From positions 20,530-53,966 of the forward strand of contig HF986901.1 in assembly GCA_000431075.1 (NCBI GenBank): a stretch of 33,437 nt of DNA, given 5' to 3'. The stretch is from Firmicutes bacterium CAG:555 (GTDB taxonomy: Bacteria; Bacillota; Clostridia; Oscillospirales; Oscillospiraceae). Position numbers and translations under genes: made by a program. Shown one piece after another: positions 22,798-29,379 of this stretch (the stretch's first letter is position 1; each line of letters opens with the position of its first letter). The notes under the pieces are model-generated. The model worked only from the letters and a program-made list of their open reading frames with translations. It was not told where the DNA came from and made no database searches.

Positions 22798-22833
22798 GAA
22801 AACAGCAGGTATCAAACGATACCTGCTGTTTTC
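22798..22833. terminator. Bidirectional terminator
   Basis: GAAAACAGCAGGTATC and its exact complement form a 16-bp stem with loop AAAC. It separates convergent genes, and the stop of the minus-strand gene (22812) lies inside it. Confidence 0.88.
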
Positions 22834-23342
22834 GCCTCCGCCGCAATGCGCAGTGTGTAAAATTGGCGCAGCCATTCCGGCTGATTGTCTATGTCATCTT
22901 TGAGCTTTGCAAGCGTTCGCTTGCCAAGCCTGCGGTCAAGAATGGCGAACATCCGCACAATGGAGTCGGGGGATTGTGTGCTCAGCTCGATACTTTGGTT
23001 GCGGTAGCGCTCAAGCGCAGCGCAAAACTCCTCGTCGGTGTATTCGGTGCGCTCGGTCATCGGAATTTTGTTCAGGAGCGCCCAAAACTCGCTCCAATAT
23101 TCCTCCGTGCCGAACGGCTCACCGTTTTTCTTGAGCCCACTGTCTATAAAATACGAGTTGACGGTCTCCCACGAAAAGCGCTTTACCTGCTTACCATCGA
23201 TGCAGACCTCAAAAATGCGGCAGCCGTCCATGCCGATATACGCAGTGCACCCATAGCGCACACGCCCTTTCAGCACCTCGGCGAGCATATCCTGCTCAAG
23301 ATATTTCCGCATCCCGCTCCACGAGCCTAATATTTTAGCCAA
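22812..23342 (-). CDS. Hypothetical protein, SF0329-like
   Basis: The 176-residue soluble protein begins with a TTG start preceded by AAAGGTGGTGG. Recognisable stretches are GRVRYGCTAYIGMDGCRIFEV, VKRFSWETVNSYF, GTEEYWSEFWALLNKIPM and IVRMFAILDRRLGKRTLAKL. From memory these resemble the uncharacterised SF0329 family found in many gut bacteria; this needs a profile search. There is no signal or membrane helix. It lies 18 bases downstream of another small gene of immunity-protein-like size, so they probably share a transcript. Members of such families often sit near contact-dependent toxin loci, but no toxin gene is seen here. Confidence 0.7.
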   Translation of the reverse strand: MAKILGSWSGMRKYLEQDMLAEVLKGRVRYGCTAYIGMDGCRIFEVCIDGKQVKRFSWETVNSYFIDSGLKKNGEPFGTEEYWSEFWALLNKIPMTERTEYTDEEFCAALERYRNQSIELSTQSPDSIVRMFAILDRRLGKRTLAKLKDDIDNQPEWLRQFYTLRIAAEAKTAGIV

Positions 23343-23360
23343 AAGACCACCACCTTTATT

Positions 23361-23861
23361 TCATTCGACTGATATCAAGCCATCTTCATCGTAGCATACG
23401 ATGTGCCTGCCGTCAACATAGTCGATGAGCCGCCATTCTTCGTCTTTCCTTGATGCGGGCGTAAACTGCTCAAAGACAACACCATTTGAAAAGACGATGG
23501 TGATGTCATTAGTCTCGGATAAGTTGCACTCTGAAACGACGCTGCTACTCATTTCCTGCATAAGCAGTCTTGCGGCGACATCAAAAACACTGCTCAGCTC
23601 ATCCGGCCTGCCTACAAGGTCATATGCCCAATCCTCGGGAACGCCGTTGCTGTACGGGGTGTAGATATCTCTTGAAGCCAAGAGAATTTCACCGCCAAGT
23701 CTGAACCGCCACTGCGTTGTGAAGTGTATGGAAAACTCGGCGACCTCTGCCGACCGCCCGACAGGGGAGCGGTACACATAGTCCTCGCCGAGAAACAGAC
23801 ACAGCATATCAGCCGCACGACTGATGCGGTTAAATTTCTTTCCTATTAAACATGAGAGCAT
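23361..23861 (-). CDS. Small hypothetical protein, 166 aa
   Basis: The start ATG at 23861 has GGCGGTGG just ahead; an upstream in-frame start at 23915 lacks a site. The product (MLSCLIGKKFNRISRAADMLCLFLGEDYVY...) is soluble and beta-rich, with an FSIHFTTQWRFRLGGEILLASRDIY segment in the middle and WRLIDYVDGRHIVCYDEDG at the C-terminus. No family is firmly recognised; its size and style recall single-domain immunity proteins of the SMI1/DUF type. It is probably co-transcribed with the downstream gene at 22812-23342. Confidence 0.65.
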   Translation of the reverse strand: MLSCLIGKKFNRISRAADMLCLFLGEDYVYRSPVGRSAEVAEFSIHFTTQWRFRLGGEILLASRDIYTPYSNGVPEDWAYDLVGRPDELSSVFDVAARLLMQEMSSSVVSECNLSETNDITIVFSNGVVFEQFTPASRKDEEWRLIDYVDGRHIVCYDEDGLISVE

Positions 23862-23983
23862 ATATCCACCGCCAATAAGAATTCTACACAAGTAATGTGA
23901 GCAATAAATGAGCAATAAGTCTGTAGTGCCTGCAATAGCATGATTTTTTGCACACTCGAAAAGAAGCTACAAAATAACAAAAA

Positions 23984-24011
23984 AGCTCGTGAACCATAGA
24001 GTTCACAAGCT
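23984..24011 (-). terminator. Terminator hairpin, downstream copy
   Basis: AGCTCGTGAAC pairs with GTTCACAAGCT (one G-U on the minus-strand RNA), followed on the minus strand by a run of six Ts. It is a diverged copy of the hairpin behind the intact tRNA at 24126-24153. Confidence 0.7.
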
Positions 24012-24018
24012 TTTTATC

Positions 24019-24111
24019 TGGTCCGAGTGACTGGAGTTGAACCAGCGGCCAGCCGACGCTACGCGTTCGGCAGGCCGAGCGGCGGATCAAAATGCAAGAG
24101 GCCGCTGGTTC
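24019..24111 (-). repeat. tRNA-Pro 3' fragment with inverted copies
   Basis: Bases 24019-24050 are identical over 32 bp to the 3' end (CCA, acceptor and T arm) of the intact tRNA-Pro at 24161-24192. At 24095-24111 a 17-bp piece of the same tRNA (24181-24197) occurs in inverse orientation. Together they create a 12-bp perfect inverted repeat (24039-24050 with 24100-24111) around a 49-base core that itself folds (24047-24076). The unit is not a functional tRNA. It may be an attachment-site relic, a short palindromic element or an assembly fault. Confidence 0.7.
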
Positions 24112-24125
24112 GCAAAAACGAAAAA

Positions 24126-24153
24126 AGCCTATGAACTATAGAGTTCATAAGCT
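24126..24153 (-). terminator. Terminator of tRNA-Pro
   Basis: AGCCTATGAACT pairs with AGTTCATAAGCT (one G-U on the minus-strand RNA). On the minus strand it is followed by six Ts and lies 8 bases past the tRNA 3' end. Confidence 0.75.
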
Positions 24154-24160
24154 CTTTACT

Positions 24161-24236
24161 TGGTCCGAGTGACTGGAGTTGAACCAGCGGCCTCTTGAAC
24201 CCCATTCAAGCGCGCTACCATCTGCGCTACACCCGG
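24161..24236 (-). tRNA. tRNA-Pro (anticodon GGG)
   Basis: On the minus strand a full cloverleaf can be drawn: acceptor CCGGGTG / CACTCGG (seven pairs, one G-U), D stem GCGC/GCGC, anticodon stem CTTGA/TCAAG with loop ATGGGGT, T arm GCTGG-TTCAACT-CCAGT, discriminator A and an encoded CCA. Position 33 is T and the anticodon is GGG, so it reads CCC and CCU proline codons. It is followed by a terminator and then a broken copy of its own 3' end. Confidence 0.92.
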
Positions 24237-24302
24237 ATTTTTAACGCTTGATTATAATAACACATTCGTTCGACAATTGCAAGACCTATTTTCAAAAAAG
24301 TT

Positions 24303-24327
24303 CGCCCTCGTGATATACACGAGGGCG
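24303..24327 (-). terminator. Terminator of polysaccharide deacetylase gene
   Basis: A perfect 10-bp stem CGCCCTCGTG / CACGAGGGCG with a 5-base loop lies just past the stop at 24332; on the minus strand it is followed by AACTTTTTT. Confidence 0.85.
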
Positions 24328-24331
24328 ATGC

Positions 24332-25105
24332 TCATTTTTTTACGGGACACTGCATGCCGGTATTGTCGATGGTGGTATCGCCGGTTAGGAGTATCTGCGA
24401 CACGGGCACTATAGTATAGCCATCAGCTATGAGCCCTTCGATTATCCCGGGCAGAGCCTCGGGCGTGTGCTTGGCTGCATTGTGGAACAAAACGATGCTG
24501 CCGGACTTCACATTTTTAAGTACACGGTCCTTTATCTTGTCTGCCGAGAGATCCTTCCAGTCAAGACTGTCAACATCCCACTGGATAGCGTCCATTTTCA
24601 TGCCGTTGACGGTGGAGATGACGGTGTCGTTATACTCACCGTAGGGGCAGCGGAAAAGGGAGGGGCGCACGCCGGTGACCTTTTCTATTTTGTCGTTGGA
24701 TGCATTGATGTTCGCCGTTATCTGATCGGCGGTGAGCTGCGCAAAATGCGCATGGTCATCCGAGTGACTCATGACCTCGTTGCCTGCATCGTGCAGAGCC
24801 TTCACAGACTCGGGGTATTTATCCACCCACTGACCCACGACAAAAAATGTCGCATGAATTTTATACTTATTGAGTATATCAATAAGCTTTTGAGTGTCCT
24901 CATTGCCCCACGCCGCATCGAATGACAGTGCGACGGTTTTATCCTCACGCTGAACGCAGTAGATGGGAAGCTGCCTGTCGCTTGCCGAAGCGCCGACAAC
25001 TGCGGGGCTGTTGACCGCCCAGAACACGATGCCGACGAACAAAACCAGCGACACTGCCGATATCACGGCCTTGCGATTTTTGATTTTATCCAATATATTC
25101 TTCAA
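24332..25105 (-). CDS. Membrane-anchored polysaccharide deacetylase (NodB type)
   Basis: The ~257-residue protein has a short cytoplasmic start, one signal-anchor helix (AVISAVSLVLFVGIVFWAV) and an extracellular NodB domain. The NodB motifs are FDAAWGNEDT (motif 1, with DA in place of the usual DD), SHSDDHAH (motif 2 metal histidines), RCPYGEYND (motif 3), WDVDSLDWKD (motif 4) and IVLFHN (motif 5). It should remove acetyl groups from a wall or capsule polysaccharide; the FDAAW form is seen in PdaB-like clostridial proteins linked to sporulation, which is inference here. The start is TTG at 25105 with GGGAGG ahead; the frame is open further to 25165 but without a ribosome site. Confidence 0.85.
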   Translation of the reverse strand: MKNILDKIKNRKAVISAVSLVLFVGIVFWAVNSPAVVGASASDRQLPIYCVQREDKTVALSFDAAWGNEDTQKLIDILNKYKIHATFFVVGQWVDKYPESVKALHDAGNEVMSHSDDHAHFAQLTADQITANINASNDKIEKVTGVRPSLFRCPYGEYNDTVISTVNGMKMDAIQWDVDSLDWKDLSADKIKDRVLKNVKSGSIVLFHNAAKHTPEALPGIIEGLIADGYTIVPVSQILLTGDTTIDNTGMQCPVKK

Positions 25106-25166
25106 TGTGATCCCTCCCGAAGCAAGTTCTGTACATACTATGTCCGACCTGTCCCGATGATGCAAA

Positions 25167-25193
25167 AACCGGACTAACTTTGTTAGTCCGGTT
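25167..25193 (-). terminator. Terminator of the envelope operon
   Basis: A perfect 12-bp stem AACCGGACTAAC / GTTAGTCCGGTT with a 3-base loop is followed by TTTTTGC on the minus strand. It lies upstream of the deacetylase gene and would end transcripts from the ydcF-like gene. Confidence 0.75.
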
Positions 25194-25223
25194 AGGAATC
25201 ACGCAAATGTGAGTTGAAAAAAC

Positions 25224-25252
25224 TTGGCATTTGATTTGCAGTATGGTATGAT
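25224..25252 (+). promoter_or_regulatory. Strong promoter of the 29-residue protein gene
   Basis: TTGGCA (25224-25229), a 17-bp spacer and TATGAT (25247-25252), with an extended -10 TG at 25244-25245. Each hexamer matches consensus at five of six positions. Confidence 0.75.
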
Positions 25253-25301
25253 AAAATCAAAGAGCCGGTCGATTGAAAATTCAAGGGTTAATGGTGATGA
25301 A

Positions 25302-25391
25302 ATGAAATTTATCTCTTATGTAATTGAGTACCTTATCATGATCTTTGCCATAGCATTGCTGTTGGCATATGTGGTACCGAAAATCCTGTAA
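25302..25391 (+). CDS. Very small membrane protein, 29 aa
   Basis: The ATG at 25302 opens a 30-codon frame ending TAA at 25389-25391. The product starts MKFISYVIEYLIMIFAIALL and ends LAYVVPKIL: one hydrophobic helix with a charged residue near each end. It sits 50 bases behind a near-consensus promoter and 20 bases before a terminator, so the transcript of ~180 bases seems made for it. The ribosome site GGTGATGA is moderate. No family is recognised. It lies antisense within the spacer between the ydcF-like and deacetylase genes. Confidence 0.6.
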   Translation: MKFISYVIEYLIMIFAIALLLAYVVPKIL

Positions 25392-25411
25392 AATCATGCA
25401 GATGATAGAAT

Positions 25412-25439
25412 AGCAGCTGCCTCGGGTGAGGCGGCTGCT
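25412..25439 (+). terminator. Terminator of the 29-residue protein gene
   Basis: AGCAGCTGCCTC pairs with GAGGCGGCTGCT (one G-U) around loop GGGT and is followed by TTTCTGTTT. Confidence 0.8.
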
Positions 25440-25454
25440 TTTCTGTTTACAGAT

Positions 25455-26174
25455 TTATGCAAATGTGAGCTGGTATGTAACGCCGAAGGCTTCACGGATA
25501 AAGTAGTTGAGCTTAACGGTGAAATAAGTTGTATGTGCCGGCACGGTATGTATATCCATGTCGAGCGATTTTGCGATGAGCTTTGCCCTGCACAGGTGAT
25601 ATTCGCTTGATACGACGGCAATCGTGGGGTCAGATTTATCGGTCAAGCTGCCGATTATCTCACGGCTGAACTTTAGGTTCTCGTAAGTCGAGACCGCTTT
25701 GTCCTCCTTGATTATCCGGTCGGTGTCAATGCCGCTTTTGCACAGCCAGTCGTACATTGCCTGAGCCTCGCTCATATTCTCGCCGCTGCCTTGACCGCCG
25801 CTGACGATGGCAACGGTGTTCGGGTGCGCATCGAGATAATCCTTTGCCGCCCTGAGCCGCTCCACAAGGGAGAGGGAGGGAGTGTCGCCATGCACGGCGG
25901 CGCCGAGGACGATGAGGTAATCTGCGTCAAAATCGCCGTCGCCCGAGGCTTCGTCGATGATGGGAATCTCTATAATCGCAAAATACACGACACCCATCGC
26001 AAGCAGCAGGGCAATAAGCTGCTTGAGCGTTTTGCCCACAACACCGAATACAACAATGAGCACACTTACGAGAAACAGGCCGTAGGCGATGAAGTCGTGA
26101 CCTGAGAACCCAAAGCGCAGGAGCAGACCCGCCAAAAATATAATGCCTGCAATTATCAATCGCTTCTTATTCAT
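25455..26174 (-). CDS. YdcF-like (DUF218) membrane protein
   Basis: The ~239-residue protein has three N-terminal membrane helices (IIAGIIFLAGLLLRFGF; FIAYGLFLVSVLIVVFGVV; LIALLLAMGVVYFAIIEI) and then a DUF218/YdcF domain. The domain shows DYLIVLGAAVHGDTPSLSLVERL, AIVSGGQGSGENMSEAQAM, TYENLKFS and VVSSEYHLCRAKLIAKS. The family includes ElyC and SanA, implicated in envelope polysaccharide or lipid-carrier metabolism. The ATG at 26174 lies 2 bases after the ABC-F stop, so the two are translationally linked; it is the last gene of the FtsW-PBP operon. Confidence 0.85.
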   Translation of the reverse strand: MNKKRLIIAGIIFLAGLLLRFGFSGHDFIAYGLFLVSVLIVVFGVVGKTLKQLIALLLAMGVVYFAIIEIPIIDEASGDGDFDADYLIVLGAAVHGDTPSLSLVERLRAAKDYLDAHPNTVAIVSGGQGSGENMSEAQAMYDWLCKSGIDTDRIIKEDKAVSTYENLKFSREIIGSLTDKSDPTIAVVSSEYHLCRAKLIAKSLDMDIHTVPAHTTYFTVKLNYFIREAFGVTYQLTFA

Positions 26175-26176
26175 TT

Positions 26177-28073
26177 TCACTCGGCCAGCACCTCCCACGA
26201 CTCGTATGCCTCAAGCAGTTTGTCGTTGAGGCTTTCTTTTTCGCTGTCTATCTCCATAAGCTTTTCATAGTCGGTCGAGTAGCTCTCGGCGAGCTTGTCA
26301 AGCTCACTGAGCTGCTCCTCGAGCTTTGCTATCTCACGCTCTAACTTGAGCCGCTGTTTTTCGCTGCTGCCGCTTTTCTTTTTCGGCTGAGACTCCTTCT
26401 TTTTGACCTCCTGCTTGGCGGTCTGATTAAACACCTGCTGCCGAGCCATATACTCACGGAACTCCGAATACGATCCACGGTAATCGGTTATCTTTCCGTT
26501 TTCGAGATACCAGATGCGGGTCGCAAACTTCTCAATAAAATATCTGTCGTGCGAGACGAACAGCAGCGCCTCGGGGTATTGCGAGACGGCATCCTCCATC
26601 CATTCACGGCTGGCGATATCGAGATGGTTCGTCGGCTCGTCGAGTATGAGAAAATTGATATCACTGCCCATGAGCATGCAAAGTCTCAGACGGCTTTTCT
26701 CGCCGCCGGACAGTGCGCCGACCGGCGTGAACACATCCTCACCACGGAATCCGAAGGCGCCGAGCCTGTCCCGAGCCTCCTGCGGCTGACAGCGGCAGTC
26801 GTAGAGCATTGTGTCGACCAAGCTCCGCTCGGGGTGGTCAAACGAAATTATCTGCGGCAGGTACGCCGGCCGTACCGACGGCCCGAGGTAGAGATACCCA
26901 CTGTCTGGCAACTCCTTTTGCATGATGAGCTTTACGAGCGTCGATTTACCCGTGCCGTTGTCGCCGATAAGCGAGATACGCTCACGGCCCGTGACCTTGA
27001 GGCTGAGGTTTGAGAACAGCTTCTTTTCACCGAAGCTTTTTGAGACACCCTCGCACACAAGCACCTCGTCGCCGTTGAAGCTCTCAGCAGAGAACTTAGC
27101 GGTGAGCTTTTTTGCCTGTGTGGGGCGCTCGGTCTGCTCTAACTTCGCAATGCGCTTTTCCATTGAAAACGCACGCTTGTGCAGCTTGTCGTTGCCCATG
27201 AACGCCCAGAGATGCATCTGCTCGGCAGCTCGTGTGAGCTGCTCTATTTTTGCCTGATCCTTTTCGTATTTGCGCAGCTTTTCCTCAAAGCGCTTTTGCC
27301 GCTCAACGGCGTAAAAGCTGTATCCGCCGCTGTAAAACTCGGCCTTGCCGTCGTTAATTTCAATGCAGCGCTGGGCGATGCGGTCGAGAAAAAAGCGGTC
27401 GTGGCTGATGGCAAGCACCGTGCCCTTAAAGTGCAGCAGGTACTCCTCGAGCCACTCCGTTGCACGCAGGTCGAGGTGATTTGTCGGCTCGTCCAGCCTC
27501 GAGGTGATTTGTCGGCTCGTCAAGCAGCAGAATGTCGGTGTTCTCAAGGATGAGACGGGCAAGATTCACTCTTGTGCGTTCGCCTCCGGACAGTGAATCG
27601 AAAACCTGCTCACGCATGTGCTGCGGAATATCGAGACCGTTTGCGACACGGTTGCGATTGGTCTCCATCTCGTAGCCGCCGAGCCTGCGGTAATCCTCCG
27701 ATAAACGATCGTATTCACGCAGAACCTGTTCGGACGAGTCTGTCTCCATCGCCTTTGCCAGCTCCTCAAGCCTGTCGGATATCCGATACAGCGCACGGTG
27801 AGCGTCCTTGAGCACATCCTCCGTCGTCCAGTCGGGCGGATAGACGGGAATCTGAGAAATTAGCCCGATGCGCTTGCCGTTTGCAACGGATACATTGCCC
27901 TCGTCGTAGTCTATCTCGCCGACGAGAATACGAAACAGCGTCGTTTTGCCGCAGCCGTTGTGCCCGAGTATGCCGACACGCTCACCCTCGGTAATGTCGA
28001 AGCTGAGCCCGTCGAGTATGTTTTTACCCAATTCAAAGGACTTTACCAGTCCGTTGACGGATATGTCTGTCAT
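26177..28073 (-). pseudogene. ABC-F ATPase gene broken by a 28-bp duplication
   Basis: Two overlapping frames encode one ABC-F protein (EttA/Uup/YdiF-type ribosome-associated ATPase). The first (28073 down to ~27520) has Walker A GHNGCGKTT, signature LSGGERTRVNLARL and Walker B ILLLDEPTNHL. The second (from ~27495 to 26177) resumes at DEPTNHLDLRATEWLEEYL, then the linker (HKRAFSMEKRIAKLEQ), the second ATPase (GDNGTGKST, LSGGEKSRLRLCML, LDEPTNHLDIASREW) and a C-terminal coiled coil. The break is a near-tandem repeat of 23 bp (27471-27493 and 27499-27521, period 28) that repeats DEPTNHL and shifts frame. Removing one period gives a continuous 622-residue protein. It may be a true mutation, a reversible switch or a sequence error. 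It begins 16 bases after the PBP stop. Confidence 0.88.
27471..27521. repeat. 23-bp direct repeat with 5-bp spacer inside the ABC-F gene
   Basis: The 23 bases 27471-27493 recur exactly at 27499-27521 with CAGCC between. The repeat codes for the first Walker B and H-switch region (DEPTNHLD). A 28-bp period is not a multiple of three, so gain or loss of one unit toggles the reading frame. Confidence 0.95.
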
Positions 28074-28089
28074 AGGTGTTCTCCAAGGT

Positions 28090-29379
28090 TTATTTTTTTA
28101 CTGCATAATTTAGCACGGTGTTTGCCACGGCTCCTGCCGCACCGAGACCGCTGCCGCCGTGCTCAACAAGCACGACAAAGGCATAGGGGTGCTCCTCATC
28201 GTTTAGAAATCCGACGAACCAGCCGTGGCTTGCCTGACCCTTGCCGACCTCTGCGGTGCCGGTCTTGCCGGAAATGTCGAGGCCGGAGAAGGTGGACTTG
28301 CCATATTTATAGGTTACATTATAGTTCATCATCGACGCAATTTTACTCGCTGTTGACGAGCTCAGAAGCGTGGTCTTGTTCTCGGAAGCGCCGAGCATTG
28401 AGGGCTCATTGAGCGTGCCGCCGTTTGCAATGGCGCTGACCACTCTGAGCATGGAGTAGGGGCAGACAAGGTCATTGTATTGACCGATACCCGACCAAGC
28501 AAGCGCTGCACTGCCGGATTCGTCTTTATCATACTTGCCTGCGGCGGTGGTGATATTATCAAGCTTGTGCTCGCTCGTGAGACCTAACTTGTCGGCATAT
28601 TCGCCAAGAGTGTCGGCGCCTAACTCCAGTGCCAGCGTGCCGAACACGCAGTTGCAGGAGTTCGCAAGCGCCTGTTCTATAGACTGGCTGCCGTGGTGAC
28701 CCGTGCAGGTGACGGTAACGCCCTTGACATCGATGCTGCCGTTGCAGGTGAATGTGCGCTGGAACAGATTGTCGATGTTCTCGATCGCCGCCGAAAGCGT
28801 GACAAGCTTGAATATCGAGCCCGGAGCGAAGCTTGAGCTTATGCAGCGATTGATATATACGCCGTCGGGCAGGGTAGAGGGCGGCTTAGAAGGATCGATG
28901 GACGGAGAGGAAACCATGCAAAGCAGCTCACCGGTTTTATAGTTTACGACCAAAACCGAACCGCTTCTGCCGTTGAGTGCCTCGTAGGCTTTGACATTGA
29001 GGTCGGCATCGACGGTGAGCTTGAGGTCGACATCCTCGCCCTCCTCTATGCCGGTAAAGATGTTGTAGCCGGAAAGCTGACGGGAGAAGCTTTGCAGTGC
29101 ACCCGTGCCGACATTGCCGTTAAAGTCGCCGATCAGCTGATAGCAGGCAGTGCGCACCTTGGAGCTTTCGGCATAGGTTCTGCTGCCGCCGCCCATCTTG
29201 GCAAGCAGCGTGCCGTCACGGTCACGCAGTGTGTATGTGCATTTCGAGGTCGATTCGTCAAAGTACAGCGCCCATTTTTCGCCGTCCTGTACGAATCTGA
29301 AAACATAAAGGACAAGACCGACAATGACCAAAAGTGCCATTATAATTGCAAAAGATGCTCTTAGGGAGACTTTTTTCAT
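28090..29379 (-). CDS. Class B penicillin-binding protein (transpeptidase)
   Basis: The 429-residue protein has an N-terminal membrane anchor (ASFAIIMALLVIVGLVLYVF) and a transpeptidase domain with all active-site motifs: Ser188 in SIFK (188-191), SCN (241-243) and KTG (372-374, SGKTGTAEVG). The long pedestal domain of FtsI or PBP2 is reduced, as in the short PbpA type of Gram-positives. It cross-links peptidoglycan outside the membrane. Its ATG overlaps the stop of the FHA-FtsW/RodA gene by 4 bases, so the two should form a SEDS glycosyltransferase-bPBP pair. The ABC-F gene follows closely. Confidence 0.92.
   Translation of the reverse strand: MKKVSLRASFAIIMALLVIVGLVLYVFRFVQDGEKWALYFDESTSKCTYTLRDRDGTLLAKMGGGSRTYAESSKVRTACYQLIGDFNGNVGTGALQSFSRQLSGYNIFTGIEEGEDVDLKLTVDADLNVKAYEALNGRSGSVLVVNYKTGELLCMVSSPSIDPSKPPSTLPDGVYINRCISSSFAPGSIFKLVTLSAAIENIDNLFQRTFTCNGSIDVKGVTVTCTGHHGSQSIEQALANSCNCVFGTLALELGADTLGEYADKLGLTSEHKLDNITTAAGKYDKDESGSAALAWSGIGQYNDLVCPYSMLRVVSAIANGGTLNEPSMLGASENKTTLLSSSTASKIASMMNYNVTYKYGKSTFSGLDISGKTGTAEVGKGQASHGWFVGFLNDEEHPYAFVVLVEHGGSGLGAAGAVANTVLNYAVKK

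Noticed and set aside
21809..22846. 345-codon minus-strand frame opposite the propeller and ferredoxin genes
   Set aside because: It crosses two real genes and the bidirectional terminator at 22798-22833 and has no domain.
24039..24111. Inverted repeat considered as a CRISPR repeat or IS end
   Set aside because: There is only one unit, no regular spacers and no transposase; the arms are clearly tRNA-Pro sequence.
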